The notes beneath the pieces were generated by a model. The model ran no database searches. It had not been told where the DNA came from and was given only the letters and a program-made list of their open reading frames with translations. The position numbers and the translations under genes were made by a program. Positions 31,076-39,145 of a DNA stretch of 42,256 nt are shown one piece after another. This DNA comes from AR5 sp041497115 (GTDB lineage Bacteria > Methylomirabilota > Methylomirabilia > Rokubacteriales > CSP1-6), in NCBI GenBank assembly GCA_041497115.1, contig JBGQFW010000028.1:1-42256 (forward strand), written 5' to 3'. Position 1 is the stretch's first letter, and every line of letters begins with the position of its first letter.

Positions 31076-32881
31076 CTAGTCCGAGTTGAGCTCGCGCTCC
31101 ACCAGGACCGCGAGGTCCTCCAGCGCCCGCACTTCCTCGTCGCGCAGCTGGCGGGGGCGGCGGTCGAGCACGCACAGCGTGCCCACGCGGTGGCCGTGGA
31201 CCCGCAACGGGCGCCCGGCATAGAAGCGGACGCGCGGGCCGCCCGCCACCATCGGATGGTCGGCGAAACGGGAGTCGAGCAGCGCGTCGGAGACGACGAA
31301 CACCTTGTCGTCGTTGATCGCGTGCGCGCAGAACGAGAGCTCGCGCTGCGATTCCTGCAGGTCCACCCCCTGCCGGGACTTGAACCACTGTCGCTCGGCG
31401 TCCACCAGGGTCACGAGGGCGACCGGGACGTCGAACACGCGCTGGGCCAGGCGGGTGAGGCGGTCGAACCGCTCCTCCGGCGCCGAGTCGAGGATGCCGA
31501 GCGAGTGCAGCACGCGAAGGCGCGGGACCTCGTCGGACGGCACCGGCGCCGACATCCACCGGCAGGCCTGGCGCAGCGCCCACGCGCGGATCCGGGTCCG
31601 GGCGTAGAGCGTCGAGAACGGGGCGACGAGCCAGTCGGTCACGCCGGCGGCGGAGCCGGCCGCGCGGTCGACCTCGGCCTCGGTGGCGGCCACCACGACG
31701 ATCGAAAGATCGGCGGCCTGGGCGCCGGCGGTCTTGCGCAGCTCGCGGCAGACCTCGAGACCGTCGCCGCCGCCGATGCGGCGTCCCAGCAGCAGCACCG
31801 ACGGGGGCGCCGCGCGGACGGCCATCAGCACCTCGTCGCCGCTGGCGGCGGTCACCGGTGTCAGCCGGTCGGCGCGCGCGGCCTCGAGGAGCGGCTCGCG
31901 CAGCGCGGCGTCGTCGAGCGCCACCAGCACCGATTGCGCCAGCAGCTCGGCCGGCACGGCCGCCTGCGCCTCGGCGGGGGTCGCCGACTCGTGCTCCGCC
32001 GCCCCCGCGGAGGCGGCGATGTCGAGCGCCAGCCCCTCGGCGGCCGCGAAGACGTCGAGCGAGGACCCCGCCGCGGCGGCCTGGCGGCGGGCGTCGACGA
32101 CGAGCTGGTCCACCGCGTCGTCGTCGCGCATCGGGTCGTGGTGGAAGAGGGCCAGCCGGTGCGCGCCGGCGATGCTGGCCACCGTCACGACGGACTCCAC
32201 GGTGCTGTGCCCCCAGCCGACCTTGGCCGGGTACTCGGCGGCGGTGTACTGCGCGTCGTGGATCACCAGATCGGCGCCGGCGAGGAACTCCGCATGGCGG
32301 TGGTCCTCGCCCGCGAGCTCACCCGGAGTCCCCTCGGCGAGCGCCCGGCTGTGCGGCTCGTGATCGGTCGCGTACACGACGCTGACGCCGTCCACCTCGA
32401 GCCGGTAGCCGAGCGCGAGCGCGGGATGGTTCAGATAGCGGGTCGTCACCCGGATGTCGCCGATGGCGAAGACGCCCTCCACCAGGTCGTGGTAGCGGAT
32501 CGTCGCGCCGAACTGCTCGAGGCTGACGGGGAAGTAGGAGTACTGCATCTGCCCGGCCAGCGTCTCGCGCACGGACTCGCGCAGCCCGCGCGGCGCGTAG
32601 ACGTCCCACTCGTCGCCCTGCAGGAACAGCGGGGCGAAGAACGGGAACCCCTGGATGTGGTCCCAGTGGGTGTGGGTGATGAGCATGTGGCCGTGCAGCG
32701 GCGCCGTCCGGGCCGCCGCCAGGGCCTGGCCGAGGCCGTGCGCACCGGTGCCGCAGTCGAGGACCAGCAGCGTCCCCGCCGTGGACCGCACCTCCACACA
32801 CGAGGTGTTGCCGCCGTAGCGGATGGTGCCCGAGCCCGCCTTGGCGATCGACCCCCGTGTTCCCCAGAACCGCACGCGCAT
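31076..32881 (-). CDS. MBL-fold hydrolase - degenerate receiver - GAF fusion protein
   Basis: This 601-residue protein begins with a metallo-beta-lactamase domain (about 1-285) resembling class II cyclic-nucleotide phosphodiesterase-like proteins. It has the metal motif HTHWDH (His70, His72, Asp74, His75), a downstream YATDHEPHS and LALFHHDP. Residues about 315-435 look like a response-regulator receiver, but the phosphoacceptor strand reads SVLLLGRRIGG, without the aspartate. Residues about 455-600 are a GAF domain (LGILDSAPEERFDRLTRLAQRVF, ELSFCAHAI, VGTLCVLDRRPR). It is probably a ligand-gated hydrolase in signalling; the substrate is unknown. It heads the operon with the monooxygenase 11 nt downstream. 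Confidence 0.85.
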   Translation of the reverse strand: MRVRFWGTRGSIAKAGSGTIRYGGNTSCVEVRSTAGTLLVLDCGTGAHGLGQALAAARTAPLHGHMLITHTHWDHIQGFPFFAPLFLQGDEWDVYAPRGLRESVRETLAGQMQYSYFPVSLEQFGATIRYHDLVEGVFAIGDIRVTTRYLNHPALALGYRLEVDGVSVVYATDHEPHSRALAEGTPGELAGEDHRHAEFLAGADLVIHDAQYTAAEYPAKVGWGHSTVESVVTVASIAGAHRLALFHHDPMRDDDAVDQLVVDARRQAAAAGSSLDVFAAAEGLALDIAASAGAAEHESATPAEAQAAVPAELLAQSVLVALDDAALREPLLEAARADRLTPVTAASGDEVLMAVRAAPPSVLLLGRRIGGGDGLEVCRELRKTAGAQAADLSIVVVAATEAEVDRAAGSAAGVTDWLVAPFSTLYARTRIRAWALRQACRWMSAPVPSDEVPRLRVLHSLGILDSAPEERFDRLTRLAQRVFDVPVALVTLVDAERQWFKSRQGVDLQESQRELSFCAHAINDDKVFVVSDALLDSRFADHPMVAGGPRVRFYAGRPLRVHGHRVGTLCVLDRRPRQLRDEEVRALEDLAVLVERELNSD

Positions 32882-32971
32882 GCCGGCCTCCCGCTCAGTC
32901 CCATGATGGTATGCGATTCACACCCTCGAGTGGGGGTCTTCGTGACTCGGCCGCGGAAGCCGCGCTATGCT

Positions 32972-33736
32972 GTGTCCACGCCGCGCTTCCGGACCACGCC
33001 GTTCAATCTCTTCTGGTGCTCGCGGGTGTCGTCCACGCTCGCGCTGCACATGCGGGCCGTCGCGGTGGGCTGGCAGCTCTATGCGCTCACCGGCAGCGCA
33101 CTCGACCTCGGCCTGGTCGGCCTCGTGCAGTTCGTCCCCATCATCGTCCTCACCCTCGTCGCCGGCCAGGCGGCCGACCGCTACGATCGCCGGCGCGTGG
33201 TGGTGGCCTGTCACGTGGCCGAGGCCGGCGGCGCCACCGCGCTGCTGCCGATCTACGCCCGCGACATCCTCGGCACGGGCCCGTGGGGGCTCGGCCTGCT
33301 GCGCGCGGCCGCCGCGACGGGCGCGCTCGCGACGTCGCTCGTGCTGGCGCGCCGCCCGGTGGACCGCGGCGCCGGCCGGCTGCTGTTCGGGGGCGTCTTC
33401 GCGTTCGGCGTGGCCACCGTCGTGTTCGGCGTGTCCACGAGCCTGCCGCTGTCGCTGGCCGCGCTCGCCGCCCTCGGCGCCTCGGACCTGCTCAGCGTCG
33501 TCATCCGCCACTCGCTGGTGCAGCTGCGCACGCCCGACGCCATGCGCGGGCGGGTGAGCGCCGTGCACTCGCTGTTCACCGGCACCTCGAACCAGCTCGG
33601 CGAGTTCGAGTCGGGCGTGCTGGCGGCGCTGTTCGGCGCCGTGCCGGCGGTGCTGATCGGCGGCGTGGGCACGATCGTGGTGGCCGCCGTCTACATGCGG
33701 CGCTTCCCGGAGCTGCGCCGGTTCCACCTGGCGTAG
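32972..33736 (+). CDS. MFS transporter with an internal in-frame deletion
   Basis: Both ends match the enterobactin-exporter-like MFS family: TPFNLFWCSRVSSTLALHMRAVAVGWQLYALTG and AADRYDRRRVVVAC at the start, then ALLPIYARDILGTGPWGLGLLRAA to the end. The family is about 400 residues, this protein about 254. The roughly 150 residues that normally lie between the DRYDRRR loop and the GGATALLP segment (helices 3-6) are missing, with the join near 33215-33235 and the frame intact. It is probably not a working transporter. The start is uncertain (GTG 32942 and an ATG near 32904 are in frame). Confidence 0.7.
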   Translation: MSTPRFRTTPFNLFWCSRVSSTLALHMRAVAVGWQLYALTGSALDLGLVGLVQFVPIIVLTLVAGQAADRYDRRRVVVACHVAEAGGATALLPIYARDILGTGPWGLGLLRAAAATGALATSLVLARRPVDRGAGRLLFGGVFAFGVATVVFGVSTSLPLSLAALAALGASDLLSVVIRHSLVQLRTPDAMRGRVSAVHSLFTGTSNQLGEFESGVLAALFGAVPAVLIGGVGTIVVAAVYMRRFPELRRFHLA

Positions 33737-33759
33737 AATCCCGCGCCAGGGGGAACCCG

Positions 33760-34134
33760 ATGAGCGACCAGCGAAGGCAGAAACCCGCAGCGAAATCCGC
33801 CAGCGTCTATGGATACCCGTGGGCCGAGTGGCTCGCGCGCGAGGATCCGCAGTACGCCGCCGCCCGGCTGCCCGTGAGCGCGCTGTCGGTCGGCGACGGC
33901 AAGGAGCTCTCGATCAAGTACCGCGAGATGGTCATCATCGGCATCCTGGCGTTTCGCGGGCGGGACGACGGCATCGTCACCCACATGCGCCGCGCCATCG
34001 AGCACGGCGCCACCAAGCGCGAGCTGCTCGAGGCGATCCAGGCCGCCGCGGTCCCCGGCGGCGGGCCCACGCTGAGCGCCGGCGTGAAGGCGCTGATGCA
34101 GCTCGACGCCGAGCGCGCGTTCGCGCGGGGCTGA
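33760..34134 (+). CDS. Carboxymuconolactone decarboxylase-family protein
   Basis: This 124-residue single-domain CMD protein has the core LSIKYREMVIIGILAFRGRDDGIVTHMRRAIEHGATKRELLEAIQAA and then GGPTLSAGVKAL. The redox CxxC site is absent (AFRGRDDGI), so it is decarboxylase-like rather than AhpD-like. A TAGAAT -10 box (33734-33739) and an AGGGGG ribosome site lie just upstream, so it has its own promoter inside the end of the MFS gene. Confidence 0.85.
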   Translation: MSDQRRQKPAAKSASVYGYPWAEWLAREDPQYAAARLPVSALSVGDGKELSIKYREMVIIGILAFRGRDDGIVTHMRRAIEHGATKRELLEAIQAAAVPGGGPTLSAGVKALMQLDAERAFARG

Positions 34135-34161
34135 GCCCGGGGGCGGCGCCGGCGGGGCGGC

Positions 34162-35124
34162 CTAGACGCGCACGACGATCTTGCCGACCTGGGCGTCGGA
34201 CTCCATGAACGCGATGGCCGCCGCCAGCTCGTCGAAGCCGAAGACCCGGTCCACCCGCGGACGCAGGCGGCCGTCCTCGAGGCGCGGCAGGACGTCGCGG
34301 ACGAACCCGCGCACGGTCTCGGCGCGCTGGGCCGCCGTGCGCAGCCGGTTGCTCACGCCGAACACGGTGAGGCGCCGGGAGTGCAGCGATTCCAGATCCA
34401 GCGTGGCGCTGAGCACCCGGTCCATGTGCCCCACGGTCGCCAGCCGCCCCTCGAAGGCGAGCACGCGGACGCACTCGGCGAAGACCGAGCCGCCCACGTT
34501 GTTGACGACCAGGTTGACGCCCTTGCCGTCGGTCGCCTTCATGACGGCGTCGTGGAAGTCGCCGGCGCGCGTGCGCAGGCCGAGGTCGAGGCCGAGCGTC
34601 TCGAGCCGGGCCAGCTTGTCGGCGGAGCCCGAGGTGCCGATGACCCGCGCGCCCAGCGCCTTGCCGGTCTGGAGCGCGGCGACGCCGACGCCCGACGACA
34701 CGCCCGTCACGAGCAGCCACTGCTCGGCCGCCAGATGGCCCTGGGCGACCAGCATGTCGTAGACGACGAGGAAGACGAGCGGCGTGGCCGCCGCCTCCTC
34801 CCACGGCAGGCGCGCGGGCGCGCGCATCGCCTCGCGCGCGTCCATCAGCGCGTACTCGGCGAAGCCGCCGGCGCAGCGTCCCATCAGCCGCTCGCCCGCC
34901 GCGAAGCCGGTGACGCCGTCGCCGGTTTTCACCACCTCGCCCGCGCACTCGCCGCCGCCGGGCTTGGCGGCGGCGCCGGGCTTGCCGCCCAGCAGCTCAC
35001 CGCGATTCAGCGACGTCGCGCGCACGCGCACGAGGATCTCGCCGGGCTTGGGGTCGGGGGCGGCGGTCTCGCGCAGCTCGACCGTGGTCCCGGCGGGGCC
35101 GGGGGTGATCCAGTACGCTCTCAT
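34162..35124 (-). CDS. Zinc-free NADPH:quinone oxidoreductase-like MDR enzyme
   Basis: This 320-residue medium-chain dehydrogenase/reductase has the GroES-like half (PKPGEILVRVRATSLNRGEL, GFAEYAL) and the nucleotide-binding half with LVTGVSSGVGVAALQTGKALGARVIGTSGS. No structural-zinc cysteines are visible, as in quinone oxidoreductases and enoyl reductases. The ATG at 35124 overlaps the stop of the monooxygenase gene by 4 bp and has AGGAGG upstream. Confidence 0.88.
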   Translation of the reverse strand: MRAYWITPGPAGTTVELRETAAPDPKPGEILVRVRATSLNRGELLGGKPGAAAKPGGGECAGEVVKTGDGVTGFAAGERLMGRCAGGFAEYALMDAREAMRAPARLPWEEAAATPLVFLVVYDMLVAQGHLAAEQWLLVTGVSSGVGVAALQTGKALGARVIGTSGSADKLARLETLGLDLGLRTRAGDFHDAVMKATDGKGVNLVVNNVGGSVFAECVRVLAFEGRLATVGHMDRVLSATLDLESLHSRRLTVFGVSNRLRTAAQRAETVRGFVRDVLPRLEDGRLRPRVDRVFGFDELAAAIAFMESDAQVGKIVVRV

Positions 35125-36170
35125 GCTCGATCCTCCTGGGTGATCATCGCGGTCGCGAACAGCTCGAGCGAGCGGCACACCTGCGCGTGGGACAGGGCGC
35201 CAAAGCTGCAGACGAGCAACAGCGTGTCCACGCCGATCGCCGCCAGCCCCTCCACCTTCTCGGCGACCTGCTCCGGGGCGCCGATGAGGAAGCCGCCGAG
35301 GGCCTCCAGCTCGTCATAGGTGTAGCCGCCCCACACGCGCCCGGTCAACTCCTTGAGGCGCACGTCGGAGAACTCGGCGGGCGGCGGCGGCGGCGCCAGC
35401 GAGGAGAGGTGCCAGAACCCCTGCAGCGCGAGCGCGCCCTCCGCCCGCGCGCGCTCGGCGGTCTCGGCCACGTAGGTCTCGCGGCAGAGCAGCAGCCGGG
35501 GACGGTACGGGCCCGTGCCGGGCGGCTCGCGCCGCCGCGCGAGCGCGGCGTGATAGTCCTGCACGCAGCGGGCGACGACGTCGGTCGGCGTAAAGTGCAG
35601 CGCCACCGGCCAGCCGCGCGCGCCGACGCGCGCCACCGACGCCGGCCGGCTGGCCACCTCGTGCAGCGGCGGGTGCGGCCGCTGGAAGACGCGCGGGCGC
35701 AGGCTGAACTCCGGGAACGTCCAGAAGCGCCCCGCGTGGTCGGCCCGCTCGTGCGTCCACGCCGTGACGAGGATCTCGATGGACTCCTCGGTCATGGCGG
35801 CGGCGTCCTCGAAGGACACGCCGAGCTGGGCGAACTCGCCCGGGCGCACGCCCTTGCCCACGCCGAAGTCGAACCGCCCCTGCGCGAGGTTGTCGAGCAT
35901 GGCGGCCTCGGCGGCCAGCCGCAGCGGGTGGTGGAGGGCGAGCGCGTTGACGTAGTTGCCGAAGCGCATGCGCCGGGTGCGCTGCACCGCCGCGGCGATC
36001 ATGAGATTGGGGCTGGGCAGCAGCGAGTAGTCGGTGAAGTGGTGCTCGGCGAACCAGCACTCGCGGTACCCGAGGCTGTCGGCCAGCGCGATCTGGTCCA
36101 GCATCTCGGCATAGGCCTGCGCGTGCGGCACGCCGCGTCCCTGGCAGTAGTAGAAGAGCCCGAAATCCAT
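35121..36170 (-). CDS. Luciferase-like monooxygenase (FMN type)
   Basis: This 349-residue protein has MDFGLFYYCQGRG, ECWFAEHHFTDYSLLPSPNLMIAAAV, MRFGNYVNALALHHPLRLAAEAAMLD and GRFDFGVGKGV. It is the same EHH/LHHP luciferase class as the gene at 29988, but only moderately similar to it. The coupled quinone-oxidoreductase-like gene could supply a reduced cofactor or act on the product. The ATG at 36170 matches the family N-terminus. Confidence 0.88.
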   Translation of the reverse strand: MDFGLFYYCQGRGVPHAQAYAEMLDQIALADSLGYRECWFAEHHFTDYSLLPSPNLMIAAAVQRTRRMRFGNYVNALALHHPLRLAAEAAMLDNLAQGRFDFGVGKGVRPGEFAQLGVSFEDAAAMTEESIEILVTAWTHERADHAGRFWTFPEFSLRPRVFQRPHPPLHEVASRPASVARVGARGWPVALHFTPTDVVARCVQDYHAALARRREPPGTGPYRPRLLLCRETYVAETAERARAEGALALQGFWHLSSLAPPPPPAEFSDVRLKELTGRVWGGYTYDELEALGGFLIGAPEQVAEKVEGLAAIGVDTLLLVCSFGALSHAQVCRSLELFATAMITQEDRA

Positions 36171-36191
36171 CGCGCGCTGTCCGCGGGCCGC

Positions 36192-36198
36192 TAGAATA
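36192..36198. promoter_or_regulatory. Overlapping divergent -10 boxes
   Basis: TAGAAT on the plus strand (36192-36197) and TATTCT on the minus strand (36198-36193) overlap almost completely. They lie between the monooxygenase start (36170) and the MFS start (36222), an arrangement like that at 28129-28135. Confidence 0.4.
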
Positions 36199-36221
36199 CC
36201 CCGAGAGGACACCGCCGTCCG

Positions 36222-37502
36222 TTGACTTTCGCCCCGTTCCGCGTCCGCAGCTTCCGCTTCCAGTGGCCCGCCGACCTCCTCACCTCGTGGGCGTTCGAGA
36301 TGGAGACGGTCGTGCTCGGCTGGTACGTGATGGTCAACACCGGCTCGGTGCTGTGGCTGACCGTCTTCGCCTCGCTGCAGTTCCTCGGCACGCTGGCCGC
36401 GCCGATGTTCGGGGTGCTCGGCGACCGGCTCGGTGGGCGCGTCATGCTCTGCGGGATGCGCGCGATCTACGTGGCGCTGGCCGCGCTGCTGCTGACGCTG
36501 GCCCTCGCCTCATGGCTGACCCCGGCGTGGGTGGTCGCGGTCGCCGCGCTCGCCGGCCTCGTCCGCCCCAACGATCTCGTGATGCGCAACGCGCTCATCG
36601 GCGAGACGATCCCGCCGCCGAGCCTGGTGGGCGCCGTCGGCATGTCGCGCGCCACCATGGACTCAGCGCGGGTGGCCGGCGCGCTGGCCGGCGCCGGTCT
36701 CTCCACCGCCCTGGGGTTGGGCGTCACCTACGTCTGCGTCGTGACCCTCTACGCCGCGAGCCTCGTGCTCACGTTCGGCGTCGCCCGCCGGCCGCCGGTG
36801 CCCGATCCGAGCGCGGCGCCGCACGGCGCGGCGGCGCCCTCGCGCTGGCGCGAGCTCCGGGACGGCGTCGTCCACACGCTGATGACCCCGGAGCTGATCG
36901 CCATGATGCTGCTGGCGTTCCTGGTCAACCTCAGCGCGTACCCGGCGTCGAGCGGCCTGCTGCCCTACGCGGCCCAGCACATCTACCACGTGGACGCGCG
37001 CGGCCTCGGTCTGCTGGTGGCGAGCTTCGCCTTCGGCGGGCTGCTGGCGTCGATCGGTACCGTGCTCACCGGCGGCCTGCGCCGGGCGGAGCGGGGCACG
37101 CTCGTGTGCGTCGGCGTCTGGTACGCGCTGCTGCTCGGCTTCGGCCACCTGTCGAGCCTGGGCGCGGCACTCGGGACGCTGCTCGTCGCCGGCTTCGTGC
37201 AGAACGTGGCGATGGTCTCGATGGCGGCCACCCTGCTCGCCGCCGCCGGCCCCGGGTTCCGCGGGCGGGTCATGGGCGTGCGCACGCTGGCCGTCTACGG
37301 CATGCCGCTCGGGCTGCTGGCCTCGGGCTTCCTCATCGAGCGCATCGGCTACCCGCTGACGATCACCGCCTCGGCCGCGCTCGGCCTGGCGGGCACGCTC
37401 GGCATCGGCCTGCGCTGGCGCGCCAGCCTCTGGCACCGCCCGGCGGCCTTGACGGGCCGCCCCGCGCCGGGCTATGTCTCCCCCGTGAGGCCACAGCCAT
37501 GA
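36222..37502 (+). CDS. MFS transporter (enterobactin exporter-like)
   Basis: This 426-residue protein has about 12 hydrophobic helices. Features are FRFQWPADLLTSWAFEMETVVLGWYVM, the GDRLGGR loop after helix 2, the helix 4 region VRPNDLVMRNALIGETIPP, and the second-half loop GFRGRVMGVRTL. It is full-length, in contrast to the deleted relative at 32972. The start is TTG at 36222 with GAGAGGAC upstream. It overlaps the TauD-type gene by 4 bp, so its cargo may relate to that enzyme. Confidence 0.87.
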   Translation: MTFAPFRVRSFRFQWPADLLTSWAFEMETVVLGWYVMVNTGSVLWLTVFASLQFLGTLAAPMFGVLGDRLGGRVMLCGMRAIYVALAALLLTLALASWLTPAWVVAVAALAGLVRPNDLVMRNALIGETIPPPSLVGAVGMSRATMDSARVAGALAGAGLSTALGLGVTYVCVVTLYAASLVLTFGVARRPPVPDPSAAPHGAAAPSRWRELRDGVVHTLMTPELIAMMLLAFLVNLSAYPASSGLLPYAAQHIYHVDARGLGLLVASFAFGGLLASIGTVLTGGLRRAERGTLVCVGVWYALLLGFGHLSSLGAALGTLLVAGFVQNVAMVSMAATLLAAAGPGFRGRVMGVRTLAVYGMPLGLLASGFLIERIGYPLTITASAALGLAGTLGIGLRWRASLWHRPAALTGRPAPGYVSPVRPQP

Positions 37503-38326
37503 TCGAGGTGCGTCGCCTGGGACCGCAGATCGGCGTCGAGGTGCGGGGCGTGGACGTCAGGACGCTCGACGACGCGGGGTTCGCCGCGATCTATCGCGCG
37601 TGGCTCGACCACAACGTCCTCGTGGTGCCGGAGCAGACGCTCGCGATCGAGGACTTCCTGCGCTACAGCCGCCGCTTCGGGCTGATCCATCCCCACCCGT
37701 CCAAGTCCACGCGCCACCCCGACCATCCGGAGATCACCCTGCTCGGCGTCAACAAGGTCGGGGCGGACGGGCGGCTGGACATGGCGATCTACCGGCGCGG
37801 CGCCGAGGGGTGGCACACCGACGGCGCCTACGACGCGGAGCCGTTCAAGGCCACCCAGCTCTACGCGCTGGCGGTGCCGCGCACGGGCGGCGACACGTTC
37901 TTCGCCAGCATGTACGCGGCGTACGACGCGCTGCCGCCGCGACTGAAGGAGCGGCTGGAGGGGCGTCGGGGCGCCTTCACCTACGGCGGCCGCCGCAAGG
38001 CGACGGCGCTGCTGAACGCCGAGGACCGCGACTGGACGCCGGTCTTCCACCCGATCGTCCGCACGCATCCCGAGACCGGCCGCCGCGGGCTCTACTTCGA
38101 TCCCGGCAAGATCTTGCGCATCGAGGGGCTGGAGGAGGCGGAGAGCGACGCGCTGATCGAGGAGCTGACCGGCCGCATGATCCAGCCCGAGGGCGAGTAC
38201 CGCCACCGCTGGCGCCGCGGCGACGTCGTCATCTGGGACAACCGCTGCTCGTACCACAAGGCCGCGGGCGACTATCCGCCCGAGGAAGACCGCATCCACT
38301 GGCGCGTCTCGATCAAGGAGCGCTGA
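37499..38326 (+). CDS. TauD/TfdA-type 2-oxoglutarate-dependent dioxygenase
   Basis: This 275-residue non-heme iron enzyme has iron ligands His106 and Asp108 (WHTDGAYD) and His253 (CSYHKAAGDY), with the 2-oxoglutarate-binding arginine near 269 (HWRVS). The TauD-like N-terminus GVEVRGVDVRTLDD is present. The substrate is unknown; taurine, alkylsulfates and aryloxyacids are family substrates. The ATG overlaps the MFS stop (ATGA). Confidence 0.9.
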   Translation: MIEVRRLGPQIGVEVRGVDVRTLDDAGFAAIYRAWLDHNVLVVPEQTLAIEDFLRYSRRFGLIHPHPSKSTRHPDHPEITLLGVNKVGADGRLDMAIYRRGAEGWHTDGAYDAEPFKATQLYALAVPRTGGDTFFASMYAAYDALPPRLKERLEGRRGAFTYGGRRKATALLNAEDRDWTPVFHPIVRTHPETGRRGLYFDPGKILRIEGLEEAESDALIEELTGRMIQPEGEYRHRWRRGDVVIWDNRCSYHKAAGDYPPEEDRIHWRVSIKER

Positions 38327-38337
38327 CGGAGGCCGAG

Positions 38338-38814
38338 ATGGCACTGCAACTGCGGCGCGTGATCACGGGCCACGACGCGAGCGGCCGGGCGATCGTCACG
38401 ATCGACGAGGTGGCGACGCACCTCGTCTCGGGGCGGCCGGGGGCGACGTCGTGCAACGTGTGGACGACCGAGGGGTTCCCCGCCGGCAACGACGGGGCCG
38501 ACGACGCGGGGCAGCGCCAGGTCGCCACGACGCTCGCGAACGGGACGATCTTCCGCGTGATCGAGTTCGCGCCGGGGCTCGCCGCGCGCAACCACCGGAC
38601 GGACTCGATCGACTACATCACGGTGATCTCCGGCGAGATCGACATGGAGCTGGACGGCTCGGTGGTGCACCTGAAGGCCGGCGACGTCATGGTGCAGCGG
38701 GGCACGATCCACAACTGGATCAATCGCGGCACGGCGCCGTGCGTGCTCTCGGTCGTCCTCGTGGCCGCCAAATCGGTCCAGGCCGGCGGCAAGACCCTGC
38801 CGGCCGTCGGGTAG
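38338..38814 (+). CDS. Cupin-domain protein
   Basis: This 158-residue protein has the cupin barrel toward the C-terminus: RNHRTDSIDYITVISGEIDMELDGS and GDVMVQRGTIHNWINRGTAPC. The first motif keeps His and Asp but lacks the second histidine of the usual HxH. GGAGG precedes the ATG. It is the last gene of the MFS-dioxygenase-cupin unit. Function is unknown. Confidence 0.82.
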   Translation: MALQLRRVITGHDASGRAIVTIDEVATHLVSGRPGATSCNVWTTEGFPAGNDGADDAGQRQVATTLANGTIFRVIEFAPGLAARNHRTDSIDYITVISGEIDMELDGSVVHLKAGDVMVQRGTIHNWINRGTAPCVLSVVLVAAKSVQAGGKTLPAVG

Positions 38815-38840
38815 GACGCACGAAGCGCGACAGGACGGAG

Positions 38841-39131
38841 CTAGCGGGTCCGGTTGTACTGGTAGTCCTCGCGCTCGCCGGCGCCCGCGCGCAGGTCGGG
38901 CGCCAGTGGCGGGCGGGTGGCGTTCAGCTTCGCGTGCGTGTCCAGCGCGGCCTGATCGGCCCAGCGCTCGAGCAGCGTCAGCCGGTCGGGGTTCGCGACA
39001 CCCTGGAAGATCTCGAACTGCTCGCAGCCGGGCTCCTTCATCGCCTCGGCGCAGCGCGCCTTGTACGCCTGGGCCAGCTCGCCGCCCCGGCCCGCCGCCG
39101 CCGTGATCGTCACCACCAGTCGAATCGCCAT
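38841..39131 (-). CDS. Antibiotic biosynthesis monooxygenase (ABM)-domain protein
   Basis: This 96-residue ferredoxin-like-fold protein has RLVVTITAAAGRGGELAQAY, EPGCEQFEIFQGVANPDRLTLLERWADQAALDTH. This is the ABM/YgiN pattern of small cofactor-free monooxygenases and heme- or quinol-acting enzymes. AGGAGG precedes the ATG. It follows the amidohydrolase gene by 14 nt. Confidence 0.87.
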   Translation of the reverse strand: MAIRLVVTITAAAGRGGELAQAYKARCAEAMKEPGCEQFEIFQGVANPDRLTLLERWADQAALDTHAKLNATRPPLAPDLRAGAGEREDYQYNRTR

Positions 39132-39145
39132 GCCGCCTCCTCTCG

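Noticed and set aside
31190..33736. 848-residue plus-strand frame ending in the MFS protein
   Set aside because: The first two thirds are antisense to the MBL-REC-GAF gene, with shadow-type composition; only the C-terminal MFS part is real.
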